Positions 1-9,233 of a stretch of DNA of 64,000 nucleotides are shown piece after piece; within the stretch, counting starts at the first letter, position 1; each line of letters opens with the position of its first letter. This stretch comes from Phycisphaerales bacterium (GTDB taxonomy: Bacteria; Planctomycetota; Phycisphaerae; Phycisphaerales; UBA1924), in the NCBI GenBank assembly GCA_030149165.1, contig JASBRY010000008.1, positions 1 to 64,000 on the forward strand, given 5' to 3'. A program made the translations under genes and the position numbers. The notes beneath the pieces were generated by a model. The model was not told the DNA's origin and ran no database searches. It saw only the letters and a list, made by a program, of their open reading frames with translations.

Positions 1-2787
1 GGAGCAGTCGAGCTGTTCGCGCGCGTAGTCTGCGGCGCAGAGGGCGCGGTAGTCGTCGTCCATGTATTCGTCGATCGCGTCGTCCACGACGTCCTCGATG
101 TACTCGAAGATGAGGTCTTTGACCTGGCGGCCTTCGAGGACGCGCTGGCGGAGCCCGTAGAAGCGTTGACGCTGGTGCTCCATGACCTCGTCGTATTCGA
201 GGATGTTCTTGCGGATCTGGAAGTTGCGTTCTTCGACCTTCTTCTGTGCTCGTTCAACATTCTTGGAGAGCCAAGGATGCTCGATCGCGTCGCCTTCCTT
301 CATGCCCAGTCGTGAGAGCAGCTTCATTGTGGTCTCGCCCGCGAACATCTTCATCAGATCGTCTTCGAGCGACACAAAGAATCGCGAGGACCCGTTGTCA
401 CCCTGACGACCCGAACGACCACGCAACTGATTATCGATTCGCCGCGACTCGTGCCGCTCGGTACCGATGACATGCAACCCACCCATATCCTCGATGTTGT
501 CGAACCAGCGGATGCGATGGAGGATCGAGCGAGCGTTCTTGTCCATCTCCGCTCGAAGCTCATCAGCGCTCGCCAATTCGATCGCCTTGGCGCTCATCCA
601 TGTGTTCTGCCCCGCCCAGTGGCGCAGGAGCTTGAGTTCGAGTTCTTCGAAGTCCATCGACTCCGCATCGCGTTTCTTGATCCCTTCGCTCTTGAGTTCA
701 GTCGCTGCGATCTTGCGGTAAACATTTTCACGCAGCTCCTCGTCGCTCATCTGTGCGTTGAGTCCGCGAGAAGCGATCCCACGCTTGAGCAGGTGCTCGA
801 TGAACTCATCGCGATCGAGCTTCCCGAGCTTGATGTCCGTACCACGACCCGCCATATTGGTCGCGATCATCACGGCACCAAGATGTCCCGCATCCTCGAC
901 CACATTCGCTTCCTTCTCGTGCTGCTTTGCGTTGAGCACCGAGTGCTGGATCTGGTACTTGTTTGTCAGCATCCGCGAGATCATCTCGGACTTCTCGACC
1001 GAGGTCGTACCGACAAGGATCGGGCGCCCGGCGTCGTGGAACGCTTTGATCTCATCAACGATCGCTTCCCACTTGTCCTTCGCACGCAAGAACATCAGAT
1101 CGTCATGGTCATCACGCGCGATGGGTTTGTTCGTCGGAATCGAAACCACATCGAGCGAGTAAATGTCGTGGAACTCCTGCGCCTCGGTATCCGCGGTACC
1201 CGTCATACCAGAGAGCTGCTTGTACATCTTGAAGAAGTTCTGGACTGTCACCGATGCGACCGTCTGCGTCTCAGGCTTGATCGGTACGCCTTCTTTACAT
1301 TCCACAGCTTGATGCAGACCATCGGACCACTGACGACCGATCATCGGACGACCGGTATTCGTATCCACGATCACCACGCTCGGCTCTGCCTTGCCGGTCA
1401 TGCGATCAGGGACATCCATCACGATGTAGTCTTTGTCCCGCTGATACACGGCGTACGCACGCAGCGACTGCTCGAGCAGGTGCGGGATATCCATATTCTC
1501 ATCAACATAGAACGAACCAACACCAGCGAGTTTCTGCGCGTGCGCGATCCCCTCGTGCGTCAGGTGCGCTGACTTGCGATCCATCTCAATCTCGTAGTAC
1601 TGCGCGTGCTGATCACGAGCATGCTCGATCTCTGGGAGTTGCTTCTTCGCTTCCTCAAGCCGCTTCTGCAGTTCAGGGATGGACTCCGAGTTGCGTGTCT
1701 GGCGGATATCGCCCTCAAGACCCTTGATCAGTTCCTTGCAGTGCTGGACCTCGTCTTCTTTCTCTTGCCAAGGCTTCTGCAAATCCACCAGCTGCTTCGC
1801 GAGTCCCGCCGCGAGTTCATAGCGAGGTTGATCATCGTGCGCCGGTCCCGAGATAATCAGCGGCGTACGCGCCTCGTCGATCAGCGTCGAGTCCACTTCG
1901 TCCACGATCGCGAACTGACGCTTGCGCTGCACCTGCTCGTCCACGCTCCGCTTCATGTTGTCGCGGAGGTAGTCGAATCCGAACTCAGAAGTCGTGCCGT
2001 AGACCACATCACAGCGGTACATGTCCCGCTTCACACTCTCCGGCTGCATGTGCATCGGATGGATCGCGCCGACGGTCAAACCCAGCTTGTTGAAGAACGG
2101 GAAGGTCCAGTCGCGGTCACGCTGCACGAGGTAATCATTCACCGTCACGATGTGGACCTGCTGACGAGAGACCGCCGCCATATACGCCGCGAGCGGCGCG
2201 ACGATGGTCTTACCTTCACCCGTCTTCATTTCCGCGATTTTCCCTTGCCCCAGCACCATGCCACCAATCAGCTGCACATCGAACGGACGAGCACGGAACG
2301 GCGGACGCGATTCTGGATAGATCTCACGGACCGCGTCGTAGATCTCGTTGGGGATCTCGACCTGCATGTATCCAGGGACTTGCTCAGCACATCCAAGGAA
2401 CTCCCCCACTGGTTCTGCTGGTTCGAGCGAGTCCGCTTGTGCTTTGATCCGATCATAAGTCTCGCGAACACTCCCGCTGAGCTTCGATGCATCGAACTCA
2501 TGCTCTGGATTGAAGATGTTGCGGATCCCGACCGAACGATCCATTGATTCACGAGCGACGGCGAAGACCTCGATGAGCAGGTCGTTGACCCCTTCTCCCT
2601 TGTCGTAACGCTCCTGGAACTCTTGCGTCTTGGCGCGAAGCTCCGCGTCGGTCATTGCTCGCATCTGCGGCTCTAGCTCCCCGATCGCATCGACACGCGA
2701 GGTGTACTTCTTCACGATCCGCTCATTACGCGAGCCGAAGACCTTGGAGAGGATGGATCCAATAACTGGAATTTCTGAACTGGACAT
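1..2787 (-). CDS. secA: Protein translocase subunit SecA (C-terminus cut by window edge)
   Basis: SecA is the ATPase motor that pushes unfolded preproteins through the SecYEG channel. The reading frame opens at an ATG at 2787 and stays open for 929 codons to base 1, so the C-terminal part is missing. Visible hallmarks are the Walker A segment MKTGEGKT, preceded by the conserved run RPFDVQLIGGMVLGQGKIAEM, and the Walker B/DEAD-like segment DEVDSTLIDEARTPLIISG. The N-terminus (IPVIGSILSKVFGSRNERIVKK) is also typical of the family. The start is preceded only by a weak purine stretch. Family assignment is secure. The product would serve the many signal-peptide proteins seen in this window. Confidence 0.97.
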   Translation of the reverse strand, partial: MSSSEIPVIGSILSKVFGSRNERIVKKYTSRVDAIGELEPQMRAMTDAELRAKTQEFQERYDKGEGVNDLLIEVFAVARESMDRSVGIRNIFNPEHEFDASKLSGSVRETYDRIKAQADSLEPAEPVGEFLGCAEQVPGYMQVEIPNEIYDAVREIYPESRPPFRARPFDVQLIGGMVLGQGKIAEMKTGEGKTIVAPLAAYMAAVSRQQVHIVTVNDYLVQRDRDWTFPFFNKLGLTVGAIHPMHMQPESVKRDMYRCDVVYGTTSEFGFDYLRDNMKRSVDEQVQRKRQFAIVDEVDSTLIDEARTPLIISGPAHDDQPRYELAAGLAKQLVDLQKPWQEKEDEVQHCKELIKGLEGDIRQTRNSESIPELQKRLEEAKKQLPEIEHARDQHAQYYEIEMDRKSAHLTHEGIAHAQKLAGVGSFYVDENMDIPHLLEQSLRAYAVYQRDKDYIVMDVPDRMTGKAEPSVVIVDTNTGRPMIGRQWSDGLHQAVECKEGVPIKPETQTVASVTVQNFFKMYKQLSGMTGTADTEAQEFHDIYSLDVVSIPTNKPIARDDHDDLMFLRAKDKWEAIVDEIKAFHDAGRPILVGTTSVEKSEMISRMLTNKYQIQHSVLNAKQHEKEANVVEDAGHLGAVMIATNMAGRGTDIKLGKLDRDEFIEHLLKRGIASRGLNAQMSDEELRENVYRKIAATELKSEGIKKRDAESMDFEELELKLLRHWAGQNTWMSAKAIELASADELRAEMDKNARSILHRIRWFDNIEDMGGLHVIGTERHESRRIDNQLRGRSGRQGDNGSSRFFVSLEDDLMKMFAGETTMKLLSRLGMKEGDAIEHPWLSKNVERAQKKVEERNFQIRKNILEYDEVMEHQRQRFYGLRQRVLEGRQVKDLIFEYIEDVVDDAIDEYMDDDYRALCAADYAREQLDCS

Positions 2788-2928
2788 GTGGTATCTCGAA
2801 TCTGGATTCCGCGTGCGCTCCGCACGGCGTGGTATCCGAACTATGGACCGATGCTGTGTGGAACAGACCGGAATGGGTGTGGTGTGTATTACTTGGGTAT
2901 TGGTGACGATGAGTTCAGCGATCGCTGC

Positions 2929-3288
2929 TCACGCCGCAGGAGGAGGCAGATTCAACAGCCATGCCTGAAGCATGAAGCCGGATCCTGCATCTCCATCACC
3001 CGCTCCCAAGGTCGCACCAATCGGCGCTTCCTCGGAGTCACGAACAACCCAGACCGATTCACTCTGCTGATGATCCACCAGATCGCGGATCGCTTGCGCG
3101 ACGCAGTGCGAGATCCGTGTCACGCGAGTGCGTTCGATCGTCTCAGAGCACGAGGACGCGGCAGACGCCATCGACGCGACGAGCAGATGCATCGCGATCG
3201 CCGCAACCATCCATCCGGAGTTCTTTGCCGGACGCTGCTGGTAGAGTGCTCGTGATGTGTGCTCGTTGCTCTTCATAGGGTTCGTCAT
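2929..3288 (-). CDS. Small putative exported protein, function unknown
   Basis: The frame encodes 119 residues. A basic, polar N-terminus is followed by a hydrophobic stretch (MVAAIAMHLLVASMASA) that reads like a signal peptide with an Ala-x-Ala cleavage site. The mature part is short and polar, with only two cysteines and no motif I recognise. It sits about 140 bases upstream of secA on the same strand. No good ribosome-binding site precedes the ATG at 3288, and internal ATGs at 3276 or about 3210 are alternatives. It could be a non-coding open frame, so the call is tentative. Confidence 0.4.
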   Translation of the reverse strand: MTNPMKSNEHTSRALYQQRPAKNSGWMVAAIAMHLLVASMASAASSCSETIERTRVTRISHCVAQAIRDLVDHQQSESVWVVRDSEEAPIGATLGAGDGDAGSGFMLQAWLLNLPPPAA

Positions 3289-3451
3289 GTAAGTATCGGC
3301 ACGCGCGACGCATGGAGCAAGATAAAGCCGTCTCCATGGACCCGAATTCTTTGGAATCCCGACATCAGCCGTGATTTCTCAGGGACATTCACGAAAAGGT
3401 CCGATAGAGTTGAGGTCCCATCGGCAGGGAAGCCGATCCGAGGACAAATCC

Positions 3452-3865
3452 ATGCCACCACGAGATCATGCACACAAGGACGAACCGATGCTCGCGACCC
3501 GCCAATCTCTGACCCCCACACGCGAATCGATCACCCACAAGTTCTCCATCGGCCGACACGAGGGCTACCTCACGATCGGTCTCTACGCCGACGGCACGCC
3601 CGGCGAGATCTTCATCAAAATCGCCAAGGAAGGGTCCGCGATCTCAGGGATGTGCCAAGGATTCTGCCGAGCGTTCTCCATCGCACTCCAATACGGCCTT
3701 CCGGTCGATGAAGCCGTTAAGCGATTCAAAGGCATGCGATTCGAGCCCCACGGCCCGACGAGCAACCCCGACATCCCGATGGCGGATTCCATCATCGACT
3801 ATGTCGCACGATTCCTCGAACTCGAGTTCGCTGATCCCACTCGGAATCGCTCCGCTCAGGACTGA
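3452..3865 (+). CDS. Stand-alone TSCPD-domain protein (NrdJ C-terminal-like)
   Basis: The 137-residue product matches the C-terminal TSCPD domain of adenosylcobalamin-dependent (class II) ribonucleotide reductases such as NrdJ. Recognisable pieces are HKFSIGRHEGYLTIGLYADG, PGEIFIKIAKEGSAISG and ALQYGLPVDEAVKRFKGMRF, followed by a SIIDYVARFLELEF ending. In NrdJ this domain follows the catalytic barrel. Here there is no barrel, so it is either a separate subunit or accessory domain or a remnant. Two starts have good Shine-Dalgarno sequences: ATG 3452 (AGGA upstream) and ATG 3488 (AAGGA upstream). A PduO-type adenosyltransferase that would make the cofactor lies at 33971-34579. Confidence 0.75.
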   Translation: MPPRDHAHKDEPMLATRQSLTPTRESITHKFSIGRHEGYLTIGLYADGTPGEIFIKIAKEGSAISGMCQGFCRAFSIALQYGLPVDEAVKRFKGMRFEPHGPTSNPDIPMADSIIDYVARFLELEFADPTRNRSAQD

Positions 3866-3871
3866 TCCGCT

Positions 3872-4840
3872 TCAAATCACACGAGTCTGGGGTTCTTTAC
3901 CAGCAAAGACCGCGATGATGTTCGTCTGGATCATCTCAGTCATCGCACGCCTCCATCGCTCCTCGGCGCTCCCGATGTGAGGCGTCAGCACGACGCGATC
4001 ACTCGACACCAGCCCTGGATGCACTTTGGGTTCTTGCTCGAACACATCCAGCCCCGCACCCCAGAGGTGTCCGGATTCCAATGCTTCTACCAGCGCGGAC
4101 TCATCTACGACAGGACCGCGAGCGGTATTGACCAGGATCGCGTCCTTCTTCATCATCGCGAGCCGATCCGCGTTGATCAGGTGCTTGGTGTGCTCCGTCA
4201 ATGGTGTGTGGATACTCACAGCATCCGCTTCCCGGAGTCCCTCCTCAAGCTCGACCCGCCGTGCTCCCAGCGGCGCCATCTCAAACTCCAGATGTCGGCT
4301 CCGAGCGACATACGCGATCCGCATCCCCAGCGACTTCGCCCGAAGCGCCATCGCGCACCCGATCCGTCCAGCGCCCACGATCAGCAGCTCTTTGCCGCAC
4401 AGATCGAGTCCCATGAAGTCCGCCATCCCGAGCTGACCATTCGCTGGATAGTCCGGCGAACGTGCGTACCGATCCGCTTGGATGAGCCGTCGTGCACAAC
4501 TGAGCAGCAGGAGGAATGCGATGTTCGCCGTCCCCTCAGTCACCGCATCGGGAGTATTGCAGACGATCACGCCTCTTGATTTGCACGCTTGAAGATCAAT
4601 GTTGTCGTGCCCCACAGCGAAGTTATTCACAATCTGAAGCTGCTCACCCGCGGCATCAAGCAACTGCGCATCCACGGGATCGGTGTACATCGTAACAAGC
4701 GCATGAGCCCCTGAAACAAAGGGTGTGAGGGCTTCTCGCGTTGCGAGTTGTTCCCCAAGCGTCTGCACGCAAGCGTCTGGTATTTCCAGCTTTCCGGGGA
4801 TCGCACGGGTGATTCGCACTTGTTTTTCAGGGGTTTCCAT
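3872..4840 (-). CDS. D-isomer-specific 2-hydroxyacid dehydrogenase (glyoxylate/hydroxypyruvate reductase-like)
   Basis: This 322-residue protein has the standard two-domain layout of NAD(P)-dependent D-2-hydroxyacid dehydrogenases. The nucleotide-binding Gly motif is LLIVGAGRIGCAMALRAKSLG. The catalytic Arg lies in LVNTARGPVVDESALVEAL, the Glu in FEQEPKVHPGL and the His in VLTPHIGSAEE. The order and spacing resemble GyaR/GhrB-type glyoxylate reductases, so reduction of glyoxylate or hydroxypyruvate is likely, but the substrate is inferred. I chose the ATG at 4840 because the family starts with a short strand before the first Pro-rich turn. An upstream ATG at 4870 is possible. It converges with the TSCPD gene, only 6 bases away. 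Confidence 0.88.
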   Translation of the reverse strand: METPEKQVRITRAIPGKLEIPDACVQTLGEQLATREALTPFVSGAHALVTMYTDPVDAQLLDAAGEQLQIVNNFAVGHDNIDLQACKSRGVIVCNTPDAVTEGTANIAFLLLLSCARRLIQADRYARSPDYPANGQLGMADFMGLDLCGKELLIVGAGRIGCAMALRAKSLGMRIAYVARSRHLEFEMAPLGARRVELEEGLREADAVSIHTPLTEHTKHLINADRLAMMKKDAILVNTARGPVVDESALVEALESGHLWGAGLDVFEQEPKVHPGLVSSDRVVLTPHIGSAEERWRRAMTEMIQTNIIAVFAGKEPQTRVI

Positions 4841-5001
4841 GCCGGGACAATAGGTCACCTGCGGCATCAACTGACCGGTCGTTTGAAGGGAGTTTCATGC
4901 ATTGTCAGAAGTCGCAAAAGTAAAAAATATCAGAAAAACCCTACAAATACAGGGCAAAATGCTGGTAAGGTGCCGATAGTAGTCCGGTAAAAACAACTGT
5001 T

Positions 5002-5022
5002 CGTGTGGGTGGAAGCCACACG
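5002..5022 (+). promoter_or_regulatory. Hairpin in the 5' leader of the HU gene
   Basis: CGTGTGG (5002-5008) and CCACACG (5016-5022) form a perfect 7-bp stem with a 7-base loop, ending 32 bases before the HU start codon. A single stem of this size can occur by chance. A leader or operator role is only a possibility. Confidence 0.25.
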
Positions 5023-5054
5023 CAGAATCACTTAGTTGCAGAATGGAGTATGCA

Positions 5055-5525
5055 ATGGCCAAGAGAACAACCAAGAAACGCACCACCAAGAAAACCGCGA
5101 AAAAGACCGCTGCTCGCCGCACCACCAAGAAGGCACCAGCACGCAAGACCGCTGCCAAGAAGGCTCCAGCAAAGAAGGCCGCACCAGCAGCGAAGAAACC
5201 AGCGAAGATCGTCGCTGCGAAGGAAAAACCACGCACTAAGTCCGAGGTCCTCACCATCATCTCCGACCATGTGGGCATCTCCAAGAAGGAAGCCGCTCAG
5301 GTCTTCGATGTCATGGGTGACATGATCGAGAAGGACCTCAAGAAGGGCAACTGCGGCGCCTTCAATGTCCCAGGGATGATGAAGGTCATGGTCCAGCGCA
5401 AGCCAGCTACCAAGGCACGCAAGGGCATCAACCCATTCACCGGCGAAGAGACCGTCTTCAAAGCCAAACCAGCACGCAATGTCGTCAAGGTCCGTCCACT
5501 CAAGGGCCTCAAGGACCGCGTCTGA
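5055..5525 (+). CDS. HU-family DNA-binding protein with lysine-rich histone-like N-terminal tail
   Basis: The product has 156 residues. About the first 60 are a lysine/alanine/threonine tail built from repeated KKT and AKKA units. About residues 66-156 are an HU/IHF fold, seen in the start TKSEVLTIISDHVGISKKEA, the arm region around INPFTGEE and the end VVKVRPLKGLKD. HU bends and compacts DNA. The tail resembles eukaryotic histone H1 and would add non-specific DNA binding in the nucleoid. The ATG at 5055 is preceded by GGAG at 6-7 bases; an upstream ATG at 5043 lacks this. A strong intrinsic terminator follows, so it is probably transcribed alone. Tailed HU proteins are known from planctomycetes and some other phyla. 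Confidence 0.93.
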   Translation: MAKRTTKKRTTKKTAKKTAARRTTKKAPARKTAAKKAPAKKAAPAAKKPAKIVAAKEKPRTKSEVLTIISDHVGISKKEAAQVFDVMGDMIEKDLKKGNCGAFNVPGMMKVMVQRKPATKARKGINPFTGEETVFKAKPARNVVKVRPLKGLKDRV

Positions 5526-5550
5526 TCACTTGATCCGATTGCAAAATCAA

Positions 5551-5582
5551 AAACACCCCTCGTTCGTCGAGGGGTGTTTTTT
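5551..5582 (+). terminator. Intrinsic terminator of the HU gene
   Basis: AAACACCCCTCG (5551-5562) pairs perfectly with CGAGGGGTGTTT (5568-5579) around a 5-base loop and runs into a T tract. It begins 25 bases after the HU stop codon. Confidence 0.95.
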
Positions 5583-5676
5583 ATGTACTCAACTTAACAG
5601 TCCGCCGTCAGCTTGATTTCTTGAACTGACGCACCGCTCCGCTGGACTCCTCGATCGGCTCAGCAACCTGAGTCGT

Positions 5677-6066
5677 CTAATCAAGACTCTCAAGTTCTGT
5701 AGCGAGATCAACATCCACGGAATCCATTTCACCACTATCAACATCCTCTGGCGTGAGTTCCTCAATCAGATCACTCGGATCCTCGACCAACTCGACCTGC
5801 ATCTCAAGATCAGATCCAGATGCTGACGCATCGCTGCTGCGTTTGAACGGAGGCAGCTTACCAGTCGTGATGTGCACCCTCGATCTCGATGGGTACCTCG
5901 GCTCCGTTGTCTTGATCACACGACCATCCGGCATGTGGATCGAAATCTCCACCCACTCGATCACATCCCCAAGCGGGATGGGACCACTGGATGCGGATGC
6001 TGTTCCAGCAAATGCGGCGATTATGATCGCCGCCAACGGCGAACGGAGATTCTGTGGTGGATTCAT
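5677..6066 (-). CDS. Small exported acidic protein, function unknown
   Basis: This 129-residue product has a signal peptide (RSPLAAIIIAAFAGTASA), a central part with alternating polar and hydrophobic residues (VIEWVEISIHMPDGR), and a strongly acidic C-terminal third rich in Asp and Glu. The ATG at 6066 has GAGG 8 bases upstream, which is why I prefer it to the ATG at 6090 or the longer frame to 6117. No family is recognised. It lies downstream of cstA on the same strand with about 150 bases between them. An exported protein is well supported; its role is unknown. Confidence 0.65.
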   Translation of the reverse strand: MNPPQNLRSPLAAIIIAAFAGTASASSGPIPLGDVIEWVEISIHMPDGRVIKTTEPRYPSRSRVHITTGKLPPFKRSSDASASGSDLEMQVELVEDPSDLIEELTPEDVDSGEMDSVDVDLATELESLD

Positions 6067-6220
6067 GGCATTGGACCTCGATTCAGGCATCGTGTACCTA
6101 TAGAGCATCCAAACCAACTCGACTCAATGCCAACTACCCAACGATCATTTCCCACTTTGACCAGACCAAACACCCCACCCAAGACCCAGTGTCCATGTCC
6201 ACCCATCTATCGGACCACAC

Positions 6221-7981
6221 TCATTCAGATCCGTATTCCAACGCTTTCTTTGAGAACACCAGACCAGCCGCCTCGATGACGATCCAGATCTCCAGAACAA
6301 GCATCAGCACCGAGATCCCAAGGAGCAATCCGTTGCTCGAATCTGCAAACCCCTTCGCGAGCAGCACGATCGCGTAGCTCGTGATCACCAGCATGAACAC
6401 CATCGGGACCGCACTCACCCACGCCGGCTTCTTGGACTTGACCAGCCATACCGTCACAACCAGCAGCGCCAACGCCGCGAGCAACTGGTTCGTCGCGCCG
6501 AAGATCGGCCACAGCGTAAGCCCACCAAGTCCGGCATTCGCAAGCCCCCTGGAAGGCGCATCTGAGATCGCAAGTAAAAACCCAGTAACCACAGCAACGG
6601 TCGTTGCACCAAACCGATTCGCAATCAATGAACGGATCGGTCCGGCGTTGTGCGTTGACTCATGACCCAGGGCAAGCTCCGCGATCACATACCGTTGCAA
6701 TCTCGTCGCACTGTCGAGTGTCGTTGCGGCGAAGCTTGCGACGAATACGCCCATCAGCGTGATCGCAAAGTGATGCGCCACCCCGACTGACTCGATCATG
6801 TTCGCCGACCCTTGAATAAACGGCGTCAGCTTCGCGCCAAGTCCCGCGTCACCACCCCACTGCTGGTAGTAGAGCAACCAAGTCGCTCTGCCGTCCTCGC
6901 TCCCCATCCCGATCCCAGCAATACACGCAACGATCACGAGCGTCGCGAGGAATCCTTCTGTGAGCATCGCGCCGAACCCGACATACTGCGCATCGGATTC
7001 TGTCTTAAGCTGCCGAGAAGAACACCCCGACGATACAAGACAGTGGAACCCACTCACCGCTCCGCACGCAATCGTGATAAACAAGAACGGGAACATCGGA
7101 GGTGCCGGATTCCCCTTCTCGGAAACTTCGGGAACCAAGCGGACCGCATCCGCGACAACAGGTGGATGTGCAACAATCACGCCAAAGACAAGCAGCCCCA
7201 TCGCGATAAGCAACTGCCAAGAGTTTATGAAATCCCTCGGCTGGAGCAGCACATGCACAGGGAGCACCGACGCGATGAACACATAGATCATCAAGATCAG
7301 TGTCCAGATCCCGATCACCGACAATCGGCTTGTGATGAACTCAGGGAACTCCCAATACGGCGTGCTGTTGGATGCCCACCAGATCGTTGCGTACATCAAT
7401 CCCACTGCGACGAATGACCCCAACACCATCGGGAGCCCCCGCCGTAGCCAAATCCCCAGACCTATCGCGATCGGGATCTGAGCAAACACCGGGATCACGC
7501 TCGTCGGATATAACTTAAAAATCGTCGCGATCACCAATCCAAAGATCGCGAGCACGATCCACAATCCGATCACCACCACGATCATGAACAGGATCCGCAC
7601 GCGCTTGTTGACCACTGATCCCGAGAGATCCGCGATCGTGCGACCGCGATGGCGCATCGAGATCACCAGCGATCCAAAGTCATGCACCGCGCCCATCATG
7701 ATCGATCCCACGAGCACCCACACCAGTGCCGGCACCCAACCCCAGACCACCGCGATCGCAGGACCCACGATTGGTCCCGTACCAGCGATCGAGGTGAAGT
7801 GATGTCCAAAGACCAGGGATCGCTTCGAGGGGACGAAATCCACGCCATCATCGATCATGCACGCCGGAGTCTGTGCGTCAGGATCGAGCCGGAACACGCG
7901 ACGCGATAAGTACCGGCCGTAACTGTGATACGCTACGAGATACAGCACAAAGCTCAGGATCACGATCAGAACAGTCGTCAT
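6221..7981 (-). CDS. cstA: Carbon starvation protein CstA family transporter
   Basis: The 586-residue polytopic membrane protein has the CstA core. This includes the N-terminal segment YHSYGRYLSRRVFRLDPDAQ, the conserved KRSLVFGHHFTSIAGTGPIV, then VWGWVPALVWVLVGSIMMGAVHDFGSL and many further transmembrane helices. CstA proteins import peptides or pyruvate under carbon limitation. It is a little shorter than E. coli CstA, as are the shorter CstA/YjiY relatives in many phyla. GGAG lies about 10 bases before the ATG. The actual substrate cannot be read from sequence. Its nearest neighbours on the same strand are unrelated small genes. Confidence 0.93.
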   Translation of the reverse strand: MTTVLIVILSFVLYLVAYHSYGRYLSRRVFRLDPDAQTPACMIDDGVDFVPSKRSLVFGHHFTSIAGTGPIVGPAIAVVWGWVPALVWVLVGSIMMGAVHDFGSLVISMRHRGRTIADLSGSVVNKRVRILFMIVVVIGLWIVLAIFGLVIATIFKLYPTSVIPVFAQIPIAIGLGIWLRRGLPMVLGSFVAVGLMYATIWWASNSTPYWEFPEFITSRLSVIGIWTLILMIYVFIASVLPVHVLLQPRDFINSWQLLIAMGLLVFGVIVAHPPVVADAVRLVPEVSEKGNPAPPMFPFLFITIACGAVSGFHCLVSSGCSSRQLKTESDAQYVGFGAMLTEGFLATLVIVACIAGIGMGSEDGRATWLLYYQQWGGDAGLGAKLTPFIQGSANMIESVGVAHHFAITLMGVFVASFAATTLDSATRLQRYVIAELALGHESTHNAGPIRSLIANRFGATTVAVVTGFLLAISDAPSRGLANAGLGGLTLWPIFGATNQLLAALALLVVTVWLVKSKKPAWVSAVPMVFMLVITSYAIVLLAKGFADSSNGLLLGISVLMLVLEIWIVIEAAGLVFSKKALEYGSE

Positions 7982-8081
7982 CCGCGAGCCGCTCCCGTAT
8001 TGTGTTGGTCACCAATCATCCGACCAGCGTACCAGAGAACCGCTGCGTTGAAAACCCGATCGTACCCCATCTGGACACCCC

Positions 8082-8966
8082 ATGGACCTCATCAATCGCT
8101 CACAACCAAACTCCGTCGCGCTGGAAACCACGCTCCTCGTCCACGGCGTCCCGACTGAAGCCGCGCAACCACTCAACGATGAACTCGCACAGATTGTCAC
8201 CGATCAAGGCTCTCACCCAACACTCATCGGACTCGTCAACGGCAAACCAACCGTGGGGATGACTGACAGTGAACTGGCATCGATGCTCAACTCCGATTCG
8301 GTGCTCAAAGCGAACACCGCGAACCTCGGCGTTGCGATGTATCAGCAGGTCCACGCCGCAACCACTGTCAGCACCACGATGGAGCTCGCATCCGCTGCAG
8401 GAGTCAGAGTCTTCGCGACCGGCGGGATCGGAGGCGTTCATCGCGGATACGGCGAGCACCTCGACATCTCAAGCGACCTCACCGCCTTCACACGATTCCC
8501 AGTCGCCGTGGTCACCAGCGGCGTCAAATCAATCCTCGATGTTGAATCCACACGCGAAGCACTCGAAACCCTCGGCGTCCTCGTCGTCGGATACCAAACC
8601 GATTCATTCCCAGCGTTCTATCTAAGAGAGTCCGACGCACAAGTCGATGTCCGCATCGACGACGCACAAGAACTCGCTGAACTGGTCAGCAGCGAACTCG
8701 AGCGAACCGGAAGAGGGATCGTCGTTGCCAACCCAATCCCCTCTGAACACGAACTCGATCAATCCGATTGGAACGCTTGGCTGAGCGACGCTCAGCAGCA
8801 CGCTGAAAAGGTCGGCGCCTTGGGACGAGATGCAACCCCAACGATCCTCGCGCGACTTCATCAAGTCTCTGAGGGGGCCACACTTCGAGCGAATCTGGAA
8901 CTCGTCAAATCGAATGCAACCGTCGCCGGGAAACTCGCGGCTCACATGAGCTCAATACATACCTAA
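8082..8966 (+). CDS. psuG: Pseudouridine-5'-phosphate glycosidase
   Basis: PsuG splits pseudouridine 5'-phosphate into uracil and ribose 5-phosphate. The 294-residue product has the expected catalytic positions: Glu15 in ALETTLLVHG, Lys76 in LKANTANLG, Asp128 in HLDISSDLTAF and Lys149 in TSGVKSILDVEST. The signature ATGGIGGVHRGYGEHLDIS is present and the length is normal for the family. No PsuK kinase gene is adjacent, so phosphorylated pseudouridine must come from a kinase elsewhere. The gene starts divergently from cstA, about 100 bases away, with no strong Shine-Dalgarno. Confidence 0.93.
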   Translation: MDLINRSQPNSVALETTLLVHGVPTEAAQPLNDELAQIVTDQGSHPTLIGLVNGKPTVGMTDSELASMLNSDSVLKANTANLGVAMYQQVHAATTVSTTMELASAAGVRVFATGGIGGVHRGYGEHLDISSDLTAFTRFPVAVVTSGVKSILDVESTREALETLGVLVVGYQTDSFPAFYLRESDAQVDVRIDDAQELAELVSSELERTGRGIVVANPIPSEHELDQSDWNAWLSDAQQHAEKVGALGRDATPTILARLHQVSEGATLRANLELVKSNATVAGKLAAHMSSIHT

Positions 8967-9184
8967 TAAATACCTTATCGGTTCCGCCTTATCGGGCATC
9001 TTGACACAATATTGATCGAATATCGCGGATTGAGATCCGTTGATTCTCCCCCAATGTGCTACGATTAACGCAGAGTTTGCGCCTCCACGCTTTTCGGTGT
9101 TGATCCTCCGTAGACGCTTGGGTTGTCGACAGACTCGGGAGAGCCGGGCAGTGGAATGCCTCGGAAGTACAAATCTGTGAGAGC

Positions 9185-9210
9185 GACGAGTCCGCGCGTA
9201 CGGATTCGTC
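9185..9210 (+). promoter_or_regulatory. Hairpin in the leader of the 9234 secreted-protein gene
   Basis: GACGAGTCCG (9185-9194) and CGGATTCGTC (9201-9210) can form a 10-bp stem (one G-T wobble) with a 6-base loop. It ends about 10 bases before the AAAGGAG Shine-Dalgarno. It could stabilise the mRNA 5' end or modulate translation. The 8967-9233 gap otherwise holds no gene. Confidence 0.4.
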
Positions 9211-9233
9211 ATCACCCAAAGGAGACAGAGATC

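Noticed and set aside
451-1572. Long plus-strand open frame (373 codons) within the secA region
   Set aside because: It is the complement of secA; its product is rich in Arg, His and Leu with no motif, which is typical of a shadow frame.
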